A stretch of DNA of 64,000 nucleotides from Trinickia mobilis (GCF_017315705.1 NZ_JAFLRF010000010.1:32770-96769); one strand, 5' to 3'. Positions 9,212 through 18,943 are shown, numbered from the stretch's first letter. Notes: generated from the letters alone by a model not told the origin. Numbers and translations: made by a program.

Positions 9212-9700
9212 ATGAGAACGCAACGCCAGCCGGTCCGCGCACTCGATAAGCTGGATCACAAGATCCTGAAATTGCTTCAGGCGGATGGCCGGATGGCCAT
9301 GAAGGACCTGGCGGAGCAGGTCGGGCTGACGGTGACGCCGTGTATCGAGCGGGTGAAGCGCATGGAGCGCGACGGCGTGATCACGGGCTACTACGCGCGG
9401 GTCAATCCGGCGGAGCTCGGCGCGGCCCTTCTCGTGTTCGTCGAGATCACGCTCGATCACAAGAGCGGCAACATGTTCGACCAGTTTCGCCGCGAAGTGC
9501 AGAAGATTCCCGAGGTCCTCGAATGCCACCTTGTGTCGGGCGATTTCGACTATCTGATCAAGGCGCGCATTGGCGAAATGGCCGATTACCGGAAGCTGCT
9601 CGGCGACATCCTGCTGCAGCTGCCGGGCGCGGTGCAGTCGAAGAGCTACGTCGTGATGGAGGAAATCAAGGAGTCGCTGACGATCCCCGTGGGCGAATAG
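9212..9700 (+). CDS. Lrp/AsnC family transcriptional regulator
   Basis: A 162-residue regulator with an N-terminal helix-turn-helix (residues about 12-60: LDKLDHKILKLLQADGRMAM, then DLAEQVGLTVTPCIERVKRM) and a C-terminal RAM ligand-binding domain with VECHLVSGDFDYLIKAR-like sequence (ECHLVSGDFDYLIK) near 109. It closely resembles Lrp itself and the DadR/BkdR activators. It is divergent from dadA and probably controls it in response to alanine or leucine. The start ATG at 9212 is the first of the frame; no strong SD is obvious. Confidence 0.93.
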   Translation: MRTQRQPVRALDKLDHKILKLLQADGRMAMKDLAEQVGLTVTPCIERVKRMERDGVITGYYARVNPAELGAALLVFVEITLDHKSGNMFDQFRREVQKIPEVLECHLVSGDFDYLIKARIGEMADYRKLLGDILLQLPGAVQSKSYVVMEEIKESLTIPVGE

Positions 9701-9769
9701 CGGGACGGCAACGGGCCGATTAGCCCGGCCTCGCAAACCCGGAGAGCCGCTTGGCAGTATGCGAATCGA

Positions 9770-9790
9770 TACTGTATATTTATACAGTGT
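9770..9790 (+). promoter_or_regulatory. LexA (SOS) box upstream of the radical SAM gene
   Basis: CTGT (9772-9775), eight A/T bases, then ACAG (9784-9787) match the LexA consensus CTGT-N8-ACAG perfectly and are flanked by TA on the left. The site is 26 bp before the ATG at 9816, so repressor would cover the promoter. Confidence 0.8.
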
Positions 9791-9815
9791 ACGACGCCGC
9801 TGCCCTGTTCGAGCC

Positions 9816-10946
9816 ATGGACGATTCCGAGTTTCCTATTGCCTTGCCCGTGCCTCGCAAAGGGCGAGGAGCTGTCACCAATTTGCAGGGCCGCTATGAAG
9901 TCGATCAGCGCGAGAAGGTGGACGACGGCTGGGTGAGGCCAGAGGACGAGGAGTGCGAGGCGCCGGCGCTGCGCACGCAGGTATTCGAGGAGCGCGCGAA
10001 AAGCATCCTGACGCGCAACGCCTCGCCCGATATTCCTTTCAGCGTCTCCCTGAATCCGTATCGCGGTTGTGAACACGGCTGCATCTACTGTTTTGCTCGG
10101 CCGACGCATAGCTACCTCGGCCTGTCGCCGGGGCTGGATTTCGAGAGCCGCATTTACGCGAAAGTGAATGCCGCGGAGTTGCTCGAGCGCGAGTTGTCGA
10201 AGAAGACCTATGTGCCGGAGCCGATCGCGCTTGGCGTCAACACTGATGCGTATCAGCCCGCAGAGCGCGAATTGCGCATCACGCGGCGCGTGATCGAGGT
10301 GCTGCACGAGCACCGTCATCCGTTTGCGGCCATCACGAAATCGTCGCTGATCGAGCGCGATATCGATCTGCTCGCGCCGATCGCGGTGCGTTCCCAAGTG
10401 ATGGTGGCGGTGACCGTCACGACGCTCGACGCCGATATCGCACGCACGCTCGAGCCGCGCGCCGCCACGCCGTCGCGCCGGCTGCGCACGATCCGCACCT
10501 TGAGCGAGGCGGGCATTCCCGTCGGGGTGAGCATCGCGCCAGTCATCCCGTTCGTCACCGAGCCGGACATGGAGCGCGTGCTCGAGGCATGCGCCGAGGC
10601 GGGCGCGACGAGCGCGAGCTACATCATCTTGCGGTTGCCGTGGGAGGTGGCGCCGCTCTTCAAGGATTGGCTTGCCGCGCATTTCCCCGACCGGGCCGAG
10701 CGCGTGATGGCGCGAGTGCGCGACATGCGGGGCGGCAAGGACTATGACTCGTCGTTTGCGCAGCGTATGAAGGGCGAAGGCCTGTGGGCCGAGCTGCTGA
10801 AGCAGCGCTTTCACAACGCCGTTCGCCGCCTGGGCCTCAATGACCGGAAGCGCGGAATTCTTGATATCTCGCAGTTTCAAGCGCAATTATCTGCAAAGCG
10901 GCCGCCCGAGCCGCCGCCGGACAGTCCCCAGTTAAGCCTCTTCTGA
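9816..10946 (+). CDS. Radical SAM protein, PA0069/SplB-like family, SOS-controlled
   Basis: A 376-residue radical SAM protein. The cluster-binding motif is CEHGCIYCFARPTH (CxxxCxxC, about residues 74-87), and the preceding NPYRGC and following THSYLGLSPGLDFESRI are typical of the PA0069 family, distantly related to spore photoproduct lyase. The ATG at 9816 (MDDSEFPIALP) is chosen because the longer frame starts upstream of the LexA box and would be translated through it. The C-terminus ends in QLSLF, which resembles a beta-clamp binding pentapeptide (QLxLF) and would fit a DNA-repair role. Monocistronic. The reaction is unknown; DNA damage repair is an inference from the LexA box, the SplB resemblance and the clamp motif. 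Confidence 0.9.
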   Translation: MDDSEFPIALPVPRKGRGAVTNLQGRYEVDQREKVDDGWVRPEDEECEAPALRTQVFEERAKSILTRNASPDIPFSVSLNPYRGCEHGCIYCFARPTHSYLGLSPGLDFESRIYAKVNAAELLERELSKKTYVPEPIALGVNTDAYQPAERELRITRRVIEVLHEHRHPFAAITKSSLIERDIDLLAPIAVRSQVMVAVTVTTLDADIARTLEPRAATPSRRLRTIRTLSEAGIPVGVSIAPVIPFVTEPDMERVLEACAEAGATSASYIILRLPWEVAPLFKDWLAAHFPDRAERVMARVRDMRGGKDYDSSFAQRMKGEGLWAELLKQRFHNAVRRLGLNDRKRGILDISQFQAQLSAKRPPEPPPDSPQLSLF

Positions 10947-10979
10947 TGGGCCGACGCATTTGGCCGCACTAGCTCGCGG

Positions 10980-11450
10980 TTATTGCGCAAGCGATTTCGC
11001 CGCTTCGACTTGCGATTCGAAATAGGTTTGGAACGTCAGCGCGAGTCCGCTCATCAGCAGGAAGGCGCCGAAAAAGAGCGAAAAGATGACGACGAAAACG
11101 ACCGCCCAACCCGATCGGCTGCGCTTGCCGGCCTGCGCATTGAATTGCGCGTCCCATTTCTGGTCGGGCCGCAAACCGTAGACGATCGCCGCGAGGAACG
11201 CCGCAAAGAGCGAAACCGCGCCGGGAACCGCGAGCCACCAGCCGATCGAGGCGGCGCGCTGAGTAGCGGCGAGCAGCACGACGCCGGGAATGCCGATGAG
11301 GGTGCCAACCAGGTGCGCCCAGCCGAACACGTCGCGAAAGCCGTACAGATAGAAGCGGTGCGCGCCGAGGCTGCCGAAAAAGAAGGCGAGCGCGGCGGTG
11401 AGGGTCTTCGAGCGGAAGCGGGGCGACGCGGATGAAACGTTGGCGGACAT
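10980..11450 (-). CDS. TM2-domain membrane protein
   Basis: A 156-residue inner-membrane protein. The TM2 domain is at residues 12-60 (KTLTAALAFFFGSLGAHRFY, then LYGFRDVFGW), with the characteristic GAHRFYLG-like turn. Two more hydrophobic segments follow at about 66-92 and 112-140. TM2 proteins are widespread and of unknown function. It is convergent with the radical SAM gene and divergent from rpsP. The ATG at 11450 is the only reasonable start. No operon partner. Confidence 0.82.
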   Translation of the reverse strand: MSANVSSASPRFRSKTLTAALAFFFGSLGAHRFYLYGFRDVFGWAHLVGTLIGIPGVVLLAATQRAASIGWWLAVPGAVSLFAAFLAAIVYGLRPDQKWDAQFNAQAGKRSRSGWAVVFVVIFSLFFGAFLLMSGLALTFQTYFESQVEAAKSLAQ

Positions 11451-11788
11451 AGACGTCTTGCAAAGAGGCGGTCGGCGAAACGAACGGCGAGCGTCGGCGA
11501 CAAGCAGGTGCGCCGTTGCCGACCGCGCATTCTACGCCGAGCCAGCGTCCGAGAGCATGCGGCGAGCCGCTGCTTCGGGAGAGGTGCCTCATTATCGCGG
11601 GCTTTCATGGCCTCGGTGAAGGGGGGCGGCGTGCGTCCGGCTCGATCGCGGACAAACCGCGCAGTTTGATGCGAGGAAAGCGAGCTTTTATATGCCTTTC
11701 GGCGCGATTTGCAGGCGCTTTCCCTGCCCCCTATCAGGGCGAATGTCGGTATTGCGCCACCCGTGTTTCCGGTTTTCCAGGTAAGTGT
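11451..11788. other. Intergenic region between the TM2 gene and rpsP
   Basis: No gene recognised. On the minus strand TTCACC (11615-11620) and GATAAT (11591-11596), 18 bp apart, could be the promoter of the TM2 gene, leaving a leader of about 130 nt. GGAAAGCG (11675-11682) and CGCTTTCC (11716-11723) form an 8-bp inverted repeat with a 33-nt spacer, of unknown meaning. Confidence 0.4.
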
Positions 11789-11817
11789 TTGTTATGGCTT
11801 CGGTTTCCCGCTATAAT
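11789..11817 (+). promoter_or_regulatory. Sigma-70 promoter of the rpsP operon
   Basis: TTGTTA (11789-11794) and TATAAT (11812-11817) are separated by 17 bp, an almost ideal sigma-70 promoter 46 bp before the rpsP start codon. Confidence 0.75.
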
Positions 11818-11862
11818 CGCCTGTTTCAGTGGTTCCGAACCCCGGTTTTCAAGGATTTTAGT

Positions 11863-12117
11863 ATGGTCATCATCCGCTTGGCTCGTGGCGGCTCAAAGAA
11901 GCGCCCGTTCTACAACATCGTCGCAACCGATTCGCGTAACCGTCGTGACGGCCGCTTCATCGAGCGCGTCGGCTTCTACAACCCGGTCGCTACGACGGGT
12001 GAGTCGCTGCGTATCGCTCAAGACCGCCTCACGTACTGGCAAGGCGTTGGCGCGCAACTGTCGCCGACCGTGGAGCGTCTCGTGAAGCAAGCGCAAAAGG
12101 CGCAACCGGCTGCTTAA
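11863..12117 (+). CDS. rpsP: 30S ribosomal protein S16
   Basis: An 84-residue S16 protein beginning [20 protein letters not shown] and containing [15 protein letters not shown], both hallmarks of bS16. The ATG at 11863 gives the standard N-terminus; the longer frame from 11785 runs through the promoter and is not coding. It is the first gene of rpsP-rimM-trmD-rplS, the conserved translation operon. Confidence 0.98.
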   Translation: MVIIRLARGGSKKRPFYNIVATDSRNRRDGRFIERVGFYNPVATTGESLRIAQDRLTYWQGVGAQLSPTVERLVKQAQKAQPAA

Positions 12118-12261
12118 TGGCGGTTAAGGCCACAAGGCCTACGTTGTTCGGCCCGTTGATGCGCGCATCTGCCATGCGTCTGAGTCAATCGCTCGGCATG
12201 CCAGATGCGCTGCTTTCGTTTGAACGGGGCGTCGGCGTTGTGCCGGCGGCGAGGTTGACTG

Positions 12262-12969
12262 ATGTCCGATCGTGAATCTGGCGGTTCAAGCCGCGCGAAA
12301 GGTGCGGCTCGCGCGCGAGCCTCATTTGGTGCGTTCGTCCGCAAGCCGGCTGCCAGCGCGGCAGCCGCAAGCATTGCGCCCGGCGCGGAATCCGAAGCGG
12401 CGCTGACTCACGTCGAATCGGCAGAAACGTGGCCTGACGACGCCGTCGAAGTCGGCGCAATCGTCGACGCGTATGGTCTGAAGGGCTGGGTCAAGGTGGC
12501 CGCGCATGCGGACGCCGGGCACGGCGGCGACGCGCTCTTGAGCGCGAAGCGCTGGTGGCTGATGAAGGGCCGCGAGCGCAAGTCTGCCGCGGTGCTGCAG
12601 TCGAAGCCGCACAGCGACAGCATCGTCGCCCATCTGGGCGATTCGGCGGATCGCGATGCCGCACTCGCGTTGCGTGGTTGCCGCGTGCACGTACGGCGCA
12701 GCGATTTTCCGTCACTCGGTGCCGATGAGTATTACTGGGTCGATTTGCTCGGCCTGGATGTCGTCAACGAGGCGGGCGTGGCGCTTGGCCAAGTGGTCGA
12801 CATGATCGACAACGGTGCGCATTCGGTATTGCGCATCGAGTATCCGGCGACGGCTAAAGATGGCCGCGCGGTAAAGGGCGAACGCCTGATTCCGTTCGTC
12901 GGCGTGTACGTCAAAACGGTGGATCGGGCGGCGAGGCAGATCGTCGTCGACTGGGAAGCCGATTACTGA
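12262..12969 (+). CDS. rimM: Ribosome maturation factor RimM
   Basis: A 235-residue RimM, which helps 16S rRNA 3'-domain maturation by binding S19. The RimM N-domain starts near residue 62 ([18 protein letters not shown]) and the PRC barrel follows ([20 protein letters not shown], then [13 protein letters not shown]). The first 60 residues are a basic, Ala/Ser-rich extension absent from E. coli RimM (182 aa). The start could lie further in, but the ATG at 12262 is in frame and no better SD-linked start precedes the domain. It sits between rpsP and trmD. Confidence 0.95.
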   Translation: MSDRESGGSSRAKGAARARASFGAFVRKPAASAAAASIAPGAESEAALTHVESAETWPDDAVEVGAIVDAYGLKGWVKVAAHADAGHGGDALLSAKRWWLMKGRERKSAAVLQSKPHSDSIVAHLGDSADRDAALALRGCRVHVRRSDFPSLGADEYYWVDLLGLDVVNEAGVALGQVVDMIDNGAHSVLRIEYPATAKDGRAVKGERLIPFVGVYVKTVDRAARQIVVDWEADY

Positions 12970-12971
12970 AC

Positions 12972-13763
12972 ATGATTGAACCAACGGAGAGAGCGGTGCA
13001 GTTCGATGTCGTCACGCTCTTTCCCGACATGTTTCGCGCGCTGACCGACTGGGGCATCACGAGCCGCGCGGCGAAGCAGGGGCGTTTCGGGTTGCGCACG
13101 TGGAATCCGCGCGATTTCACGACCGACAACTACCGTACCGTCGACGATCGCCCATACGGCGGCGGCCCAGGCATGGTGATGCTGGCCAAGCCGCTCGAAG
13201 CGGCGATCGGCGCGGCGAAAGCGGCGCAGGCGGAGCAGGGCATTGCCGGTACGTGTGTGGTGATGATGTCGCCGCAAGGCGCGACGCTCGATCACGATCG
13301 CGTGATGCGTTTTGCGCAAGAGCCCGGTCTGGTGTTGCTGTGCGGACGCTATGAGGCGATCGATCAGCGGTTGCTCGATCGTTGTGTCGATGAGGAAGTC
13401 AGCCTTGGCGACTTCGTGCTGTCGGGCGGCGAGCTGCCCGCGATGGCGCTGATGGATGCCGTCGTCAGGCAGTTGCCAGGTGTGCTCAACGATGCGCAAT
13501 CGGCGGTGCAGGACAGCTTCGTCGACGGCTTGCTCGACTGTCCGCATTACACGCGGCCCGAGGAATACGAGGGCATGCGCGTGCCGGATGTGCTGCTCGG
13601 CGGCCATCATGCGGAGATCGAGCAGTGGCGCCGGCGCGAGGCGCTCAGGAATACGCTGGGCAAGCGGCCCGATTTGATCGAGCGTGCGAGGCGCAACAAG
13701 ATGTTGAGCCGTGCCGATGAGGCATGGCTCGCAAGTCTGGCGAAAGAGGCGTCGAAGGCTTGA
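12972..13763 (+). CDS. trmD: tRNA (guanine-N1)-methyltransferase TrmD
   Basis: A 263-residue SPOUT methyltransferase that makes m1G37 in tRNA. It shows [20 protein letters not shown] at the start, the trefoil-knot SAM site with [13 protein letters not shown] and [18 protein letters not shown], and the C-terminal domain [20 protein letters not shown]. It begins 2 nt after the rimM stop, so it is translationally linked. The first eight residues precede the usual MxFDV start. Length is normal. Confidence 0.97.
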   Translation: MIEPTERAVQFDVVTLFPDMFRALTDWGITSRAAKQGRFGLRTWNPRDFTTDNYRTVDDRPYGGGPGMVMLAKPLEAAIGAAKAAQAEQGIAGTCVVMMSPQGATLDHDRVMRFAQEPGLVLLCGRYEAIDQRLLDRCVDEEVSLGDFVLSGGELPAMALMDAVVRQLPGVLNDAQSAVQDSFVDGLLDCPHYTRPEEYEGMRVPDVLLGGHHAEIEQWRRREALRNTLGKRPDLIERARRNKMLSRADEAWLASLAKEASKA

Positions 13764-13918
13764 CCCCTTCGGCATTCGTTCGCAAGACATAGGCGGTGCA
13801 GCACATGCGTGTGCCGCGCCAGATGTGAACCCATCCTCTATCGGGGCCGTGCCGAACGCTGGCTGGACTTGGCGCAAGGCAGGTACAAACGCCGACAAGA
13901 TGGCATTAGGAGTCAGTG

Positions 13919-14299
13919 ATGAATCTGATTGAAAAACTCGAGCAGGAAGAAATCGAGCGCGTGCTCGCAGGCAAGTCCATCCCCGCATTCGCCCCCGGCG
14001 ATACGGTGATCGTGAACGTGAACGTGGTTGAAGGTACCCGCAAGCGCGTTCAGGCTTACGAAGGCGTCGTGATCGCGAAGCGCAACCGCGGCCTCAACTC
14101 GTCGTTCATCGTCCGCAAGATTTCGTCGGGCGAAGGCGTCGAGCGTACGTTCCAGACGTACTCGCCGCTGTTGGCAAGCATCGTCGTGAAGCGCCGCGGC
14201 GACGTGCGTCGCGCGAAGCTGTACTACCTGCGTGAGCGTTCGGGCAAGTCGGCTCGGATCAAGGAAAAGCTGGTGTCGAAAGACCGCGAAGCGTCCTGA
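13919..14299 (+). CDS. rplS: 50S ribosomal protein L19
   Basis: A 126-residue bL19 with the signature [20 protein letters not shown] and the C-terminal [20 protein letters not shown]. The ATG at 13919 gives [11 protein letters not shown]; a GTG one codon upstream is discounted. An AGGAG at 13908-13912 is well placed. It is the last gene of the rpsP operon and is followed by a terminator; the 155-nt gap after trmD may hold a second promoter but no clear one is seen. Confidence 0.98.
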   Translation: MNLIEKLEQEEIERVLAGKSIPAFAPGDTVIVNVNVVEGTRKRVQAYEGVVIAKRNRGLNSSFIVRKISSGEGVERTFQTYSPLLASIVVKRRGDVRRAKLYYLRERSGKSARIKEKLVSKDREAS

Positions 14300-14315
14300 G
14301 CGTAACAGCTGTAAG

Positions 14316-14345
14316 AAAAAGCACCCCTCCCGGGTGCTTTTTTTG
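14316..14345 (+). terminator. Intrinsic terminator after rplS
   Basis: AAAAAGCACCC (14316-14326) and GGGTGCTTTTT (from 14332) form a stem with a 5-nt loop and a T7 tract to 14344. It ends the ribosomal operon. Confidence 0.9.
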
Positions 14346-14395
14346 TTGGTGGGTCACAATAGCGGCTATCCCACACGATCGTCACGAGACTGCCG

Positions 14396-15085
14396 TTGAT
14401 CCGCCCGCGCCCCATTTTCGACCCCGAAGCCCAGTCCATTGAATCCACCGGTGGCGATTTGCCGCCTCTTGCACCCGAACGCCTGACCGCGGACTGGCTG
14501 CGTGCGCGCTTTCATGCACCTCTCGACTGGGAGCCGGAGCCGAGGGAAGTGCGCTGGCAGCCGGAAGACGGCGACCCGCGAGCAGCGGCGGTGCTCGTGC
14601 CGCTCGTCCTGCGCGAATCGGGGCTGACCGTGCTGCTCACGCAGCGCGCCGATCATCTGAACGATCACGCCGGGCAGGTGAGCTTTCCCGGCGGGCGGCG
14701 CGAGCCGGCCGACCCGAGCGCGGCGGCGACCGCGTTGCGCGAAGCGCAGGAAGAAGTGGGGCTTGCGCCGGAGCGTGTCGAAGTGCTGGGTGCGCTGCCC
14801 GACTACCTGACGGGCACCGGGTTTAGCGTGACACCTGTCGTCGGGCTCGTGCACACGCCTTTTACCGTGCGTGCCGATACGTTCGAAGTTGCCGATATCT
14901 TCGAAGTGCCGCTCGCGTTCCTGATGAACCCCGCTCATCACCAAGTGCGGGTGGTGCGCTGGGACGGCGGCGAACGTCGTTTTTTTGCAATGCCTTATCC
15001 GCGCGGTGAAGTAGGCGGCGATTATTTCATCTGGGGAGCAACTGCCGGCATGTTGCGCAATTTCTATCGGTTCCTCGCAGCTTGA
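14396..15085 (+). CDS. Nudix CoA pyrophosphatase (NUDT7/YeaB type)
   Basis: A 229-residue Nudix hydrolase, predicted to split CoA or CoA derivatives. The Nudix box lies near residues 99-121 (GGRREPADPSAAATALREAQ, EEVGL), preceded by the UPF0035 feature VLLTQRADHLNDHAGQVSFP that marks the CoA-specific branch. The start codon is TTG at 14396 (reads IRPRPIFDPEA); no ATG occurs before the conserved domain, so a TTG or later GTG start must be used. It is the only gene between the rplS terminator and the CobD-like gene and may share a transcript with the latter. Confidence 0.88.
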   Translation: MIRPRPIFDPEAQSIESTGGDLPPLAPERLTADWLRARFHAPLDWEPEPREVRWQPEDGDPRAAAVLVPLVLRESGLTVLLTQRADHLNDHAGQVSFPGGRREPADPSAAATALREAQEEVGLAPERVEVLGALPDYLTGTGFSVTPVVGLVHTPFTVRADTFEVADIFEVPLAFLMNPAHHQVRVVRWDGGERRFFAMPYPRGEVGGDYFIWGATAGMLRNFYRFLAA

Positions 15086-15202
15086 AGCCATTTGCGCCGG
15101 TCGTGCTCGCCGGGGCCGTGCGGCAGCGGGCGTTCCAATGCTCTGACCCTGTGATATCGTTACACGACAACTGCAAAAACCCGAAATGGCACGGCGCTTC
15201 GC

Positions 15203-16141
15203 ATGACTTTTTTCTCCGTATTGCTGGCTCTAATAATCGAACAGCTGCGCGCGCTGTCGCCGAACAATCCGGTGTTTGCGCTGCTTCAATATCATGCGGA
15301 ATCGGCGGCGCATGGCTTTGACGCAGGCAAGAAAAAGCATGGGATCCTTGCGTGGCTCGTCGTCGTGCTGCCGTGGACGCTTGCCGTTGCGCTCATCTAT
15401 TACGTCCTTTATCGGATCAATTTCGTACTGGCGTTTCTCTGGAATGTCGTGATCGTTTATTTCACGCTCGGATTTCGCCAATTCAGTCATTACTTCACCG
15501 ATATCCACCTCGCATTAAATAACGACGATGTGCCGCGCGCGCGCGAAATTCTCAATGAATGGACCGGCATCGATACCGTCGATATGCCGGTCGGCGAAAT
15601 CGTTCGGCACACGCTGATTCACGCGGTCGTCGCGTCGCACCGGCACGTGTTCGGCGTGTTCTTCTGGTTTCTGGTGCCGATCGGGCCGGCCGGTGCCGTG
15701 CTGTACCGGATTGCCGAATACCTCGCGCGCTCCTGGTCGGCGCCAGCCGACGGACGTACCGCGGCGTTTTCGAACTTTGCACAGCGTGCGTTCTTCGTGA
15801 TCGATTGGCTGCCGGCGCGGCTGACGTCACTCGGCTTTGCGATCGTCGGCAATTTCGAAGATGCGATTTACGCGTGGCGCAATCATTCGCGCCAGTGGCC
15901 GGACGTCAACGACGGCGTACTGCTCGCTGCCGGCAGCGGGGCGCTGGGCGCGCGGCTCGCCGGGCCGCTTGCGGAGCCGTCGAGCCTCGATGCGCTGGCA
16001 GTCGGCGACGGGGGGCCGATGTCGGTCGGCGACGACTGCACGCCGCGCACGCTGCAATCGGCCGTCGGCCTCGTATGGCGCGCGGTGATCCTGTGGATGA
16101 TTCTGTTGCTGATGCTGACGATCGCCGTCTGGGTGTCGTAA
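15203..16141 (+). CDS. CobD/CbiB-like (AmpE-related) inner-membrane protein
   Basis: A 312-residue membrane protein with hydrophobic segments near residues 1-15, 50-90, 140-170 and 290-312. The start MTFFSVLLALIIEQLRAL and the GFRQFSHYFTDIHLALNNDD stretch are those of the proteobacterial branch usually annotated CobD/CbiB or AmpE-like. True CobD makes adenosylcobinamide from cobyric acid, but no cobalamin genes are near, so that function is not supported here. The ATG at 15203 is clear. Confidence 0.82.
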   Translation: MTFFSVLLALIIEQLRALSPNNPVFALLQYHAESAAHGFDAGKKKHGILAWLVVVLPWTLAVALIYYVLYRINFVLAFLWNVVIVYFTLGFRQFSHYFTDIHLALNNDDVPRAREILNEWTGIDTVDMPVGEIVRHTLIHAVVASHRHVFGVFFWFLVPIGPAGAVLYRIAEYLARSWSAPADGRTAAFSNFAQRAFFVIDWLPARLTSLGFAIVGNFEDAIYAWRNHSRQWPDVNDGVLLAAGSGALGARLAGPLAEPSSLDALAVGDGGPMSVGDDCTPRTLQSAVGLVWRAVILWMILLLMLTIAVWVS

Positions 16142-16198
16142 GCCGCCGTGCAGGCTCCGGAACGATGTGCCGGACACGACGGCGCGGCACATCGCCGC

Positions 16199-16522
16199 TC
16201 ACTCGTGGCGCGGATCGCGCGTCGCTCCACACTGCCAGCATTGCGTGAATTGCGCCTCGAGCGTCTCTCCGCACGAATGGCATCGCCAGTTGGCGGCGCC
16301 CGTCGGCGGACCATTCGACGCCGCATCGATCAACCTCCTTGCCAGTGCCTCGTCGCGTTCGTCGACGAGCCACAATTCAGGCGCGCATTGATCCGGCGGG
16401 ATCTCGCCCATGGCGCCGTTCAAATAGCGATTGTGCAGTTCGCACGAGATCCCAGCGGCCGCCAGCACGTTGACCCAGTGCTGGCCGATGATCGGATTGG
16501 GGGCGTGCATCAATCGAAGCAT
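16199..16522 (-). CDS. DUF2007-domain protein with C-terminal zinc ribbon
   Basis: A 107-residue small protein. The N-terminal part (MLRLMHAPNPIIGQHWVNVL, AAAGISCELHN) is the DUF2007 fold, which resembles a PII-like signal-transducer domain. The C-terminus has CHSCGETLEAQFTQCWQCG, a CxxC-x(11)-CxxC zinc ribbon. The ATG at 16522 is chosen because upstream residues of the longer frame are not family-like. It is likely in one unit with rsgA and the M48 gene upstream. Function unknown. Confidence 0.8.
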   Translation of the reverse strand: MLRLMHAPNPIIGQHWVNVLAAAGISCELHNRYLNGAMGEIPPDQCAPELWLVDERDEALARRLIDAASNGPPTGAANWRCHSCGETLEAQFTQCWQCGATRDPRHE

Positions 16523-16583
16523 GGTTGGTTTTGGTCTTGTCGAGACGGTCGAGAGGCGGACGGGTGGTCGTTTGCGGGTGAGC

Positions 16584-17522
16584 TCAGCGGACGATCTGGT
16601 CCGCCTCGTGTACCAGTTGCGCGTAAAGCGCATGCCGCTCAGGCGATACGCGCCCGTCCGCTATGGCATCCAGTATCGCGCAACCCGATTCGTGCAGGTG
16701 ATGGCAGTTGTAGAAGCGGCAGTGCGCCAACAGTGGCCGAAATTCGGGAAACGCGCGCTCGAGACGGCCTTCGCTCAGATGGTGCAGGCCGAATTCCTGA
16801 AAGCCAGGTGAATCGATCAGCGCGCCGCCCGTGGGCAGGGGATAGAGGCGGGTGAAGGTCGTCGTGTGGCGGCCGCTGTTAAGCGCCGTCGAGATTTCCC
16901 GCGTGGCTGCATCGGCGTGGGGCACGATCAAGTTCACAAGCGTCGACTTGCCCATGCCCGATTGGCCGAGCAGCAGTGTCGCGTGATCGTGCAGATGCTC
17001 GCTGAGCGCCTCGCGAGCCGCGTCGGGGCGTGTTTTGATCGACAGTTCCAGCACTTCGTAGCCGAGCGCGCAATACGGCTCGAGGCGCGCGCGCGCAGCC
17101 GGCAGGGAGGCCTCGACGTCCGTCTTGTTGAGCACGATCAGAGGCTTCAGCGCATTGGCCTCTGCGGCGATCAGCGCGCGGCCGAGCAGGTCTTCGCTGA
17201 AGTGCGGCTCGGTCGCGAGCACGATCAGCAACTGATCGAGATTCGCGGCGAAGAGCTTCGACTTGTATTGATCCGAGCGATACAGCAGGTTGCGCCGTTC
17301 GCCGATCTCGACGATTACGCCTTGATCGGCCGAAGTCATTTCGTAGACGACGCGATCGCCAACCGCCACCTCGCTTTTCTTGCCGCGCGGAAAGCATTGC
17401 AATAGCGCGTCGGCGCCCGCGGGTGCGACCACGTAGTGGCGTCCGTGTGCGGCGATGACGAGTCCTTCGGTGCGCGTCGCCGCGTTCGGGCGGCGCGCGG
17501 TTTTCGCGGGGCGGCCGCTCAT
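16584..17522 (-). CDS. rsgA: Small ribosomal subunit biogenesis GTPase RsgA
   Basis: A 312-residue circularly permuted GTPase that checks 30S maturation and releases RbfA. After an OB-fold (about 18-75), the G4 motif NKTD (132-135) precedes G1 GQSGMGKST (186-194) and G3 DSPG (237-240), the permuted order of this family. The C-terminal zinc site is C268-x5-C-x-H-x-C-like ([14 protein letters not shown]). The ATG at 17522 overlaps the M48 stop by 4 nt (ATGA). A much longer frame runs upstream to 18494 but is a shadow of the M48 gene. Confidence 0.96.
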   Translation of the reverse strand: MSGRPAKTARRPNAATRTEGLVIAAHGRHYVVAPAGADALLQCFPRGKKSEVAVGDRVVYEMTSADQGVIVEIGERRNLLYRSDQYKSKLFAANLDQLLIVLATEPHFSEDLLGRALIAAEANALKPLIVLNKTDVEASLPAARARLEPYCALGYEVLELSIKTRPDAAREALSEHLHDHATLLLGQSGMGKSTLVNLIVPHADAATREISTALNSGRHTTTFTRLYPLPTGGALIDSPGFQEFGLHHLSEGRLERAFPEFRPLLAHCRFYNCHHLHESGCAILDAIADGRVSPERHALYAQLVHEADQIVR

Positions 17523-18778
17523 GCGTGCCGCAGCAGTCGGTCGATCCGCTGCGACGCCGGCGGATGCGAGTAGTAGAACGCGGTGTAGAGCGGGTCGGGC
17601 GTGAGTGTCGACGCGTTGTCTTCGTATAGCTTGACGAGCGCATTGACGAGGTCCTGCGCGCCGGTCTGGCTTGCCGCGAACGCGTCCGCTTCGAATTCGT
17701 GCTTGCGCGAGCTGAGGCTCCCGAGCGGCGTCACGAAGAACATGAACACCGGCAGCGCGAGGAAGAACAGCACGAGGGCGAGGCCGCTGTTGCTGCCCGT
17801 CATCGACGGCCGCACACCGAGCCCTTCGTAGAACCACACGCGCTGGGTGAGCCAGCCGAGCAGCGCAAGCATCACGAGGCTGATCGCAAACGTGACGATC
17901 ATGCGCTTGATGACATGGCGGCGCTTGAAGTGACCAAGCTCGTGCGCGAGCACCGCTTCGATCTCGCTGCCCGACAGGCGCGCGAGCAGCGTATCGAAGA
18001 AGACGATCCGCTTGGCCGCGCCAAAACCGGTGAAGTAGGCGTTGCCGTGCGCCGAGCGGCGGCTTCCGTCCATCACGAAGAGCCCCTTCGCGGCGAAGCC
18101 GCAGCGCTTCATCAGCGCCTCGATGCGGCTTTTCAGAGCGTCGTCGGTCAGCGGCTCGAACTTGTTGAAGAGCGGCGCGATGAAGGTCGGATACAGCACG
18201 AGCACGAGCATCTGGAACGCGACGAGCACGACCCAGGCCCACAGCCACCACAGGCTGCCGGCCTGATTCATGAGCCACAGCACGACGAACAGGAGCGGCA
18301 GGCCGAGCGCGGCGCCCAGCAGGATGCCTTTGACGAGATCGGTGAAGAAAATGCGCTTTGTCATCCGATTGAAGCCGAAGCGCTCCTCGACGACGAACTG
18401 GCGGTAGTAGTCGAACGGCAGGTCGATCGCGCTCGTAATCGCCACGACGACGGCGACGAGCGCGATCTGCCCCAGGAAACCGTTGGCGAGCCAATTCGAA
18501 ATCAGGCCGTTGATCGCCTCGACGCCGCCGAGCAGCGTGAGCCCGATCAGCACGGCGGCGCTGACGATCACTTCGAGCATCGTGAGCCGCGTGCGCTCGA
18601 TCGTGTAGTCGGCCGCGCGCTGGTGCGCGGCAAGTGCGACCGTGCCGGCAAATTGCTCGGGGACCCGGCCGCGGTGCGCCGCGACGAAGCGGATCTGGCG
18701 CGACGCAAGCCAGAGCTTCGTGCCGACCATTGCCAGCACGGCGGCCGCGAACAGGACGGTGAAGGTAAGAGTGGACAT
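17519..18778 (-). CDS. M48 family metallopeptidase (CAAX prenyl protease 1/Ste24-like)
   Basis: A 419-residue integral-membrane zinc peptidase. It has several transmembrane segments in the first 200 residues. The zinc motif HELGH ([12 protein letters not shown]) lies near residue 277 and the third ligand region EFEADAFAA near 355, with a C-terminal [12 protein letters not shown] box. This is the Ste24/HtpX type that degrades or processes membrane proteins. It is the first gene of a unit with rsgA (ATGA overlap). The bacterial substrate is not known. Confidence 0.94.
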   Translation of the reverse strand: MSTLTFTVLFAAAVLAMVGTKLWLASRQIRFVAAHRGRVPEQFAGTVALAAHQRAADYTIERTRLTMLEVIVSAAVLIGLTLLGGVEAINGLISNWLANGFLGQIALVAVVVAITSAIDLPFDYYRQFVVEERFGFNRMTKRIFFTDLVKGILLGAALGLPLLFVVLWLMNQAGSLWWLWAWVVLVAFQMLVLVLYPTFIAPLFNKFEPLTDDALKSRIEALMKRCGFAAKGLFVMDGSRRSAHGNAYFTGFGAAKRIVFFDTLLARLSGSEIEAVLAHELGHFKRRHVIKRMIVTFAISLVMLALLGWLTQRVWFYEGLGVRPSMTGSNSGLALVLFFLALPVFMFFVTPLGSLSSRKHEFEADAFAASQTGAQDLVNALVKLYEDNASTLTPDPLYTAFYYSHPPASQRIDRLLRHA

Positions 18779-18943
18779 CGAGGGAACCTGTTGTATCTAT
18801 GCGAGAATTATAGGGGCTTGCCGTTCCGGCGAGCGCTTTTGCACCCGAATCGCGGCAGGCCCGCGGTTCGCGGACATCGGCCGGCGCCGGTCACGCGTTG
18901 ACCCGTCGCCGCGACAGCGCTTCATCAACCAAGGTTGCAATTC

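Noticed and set aside
15187..15203. TGGCACG-GCGC-TTCGCA resembling a sigma-54 promoter before the CobD-like gene
   Set aside because: GG and GC are 11 bp apart rather than 10, and the -12 box would overlap the start codon.
15203..16141. Cobalamin synthesis role for the CobD-like protein
   Set aside because: No other cobalamin gene is nearby and the protein belongs to the diverged AmpE-like branch, so the function is left open.
17523..18494. A 5' extension of the RsgA frame up to 18494
   Set aside because: The extra part is Arg-rich and overlaps the M48 gene completely; the ATGA overlap at 17519-17522 gives the natural start.
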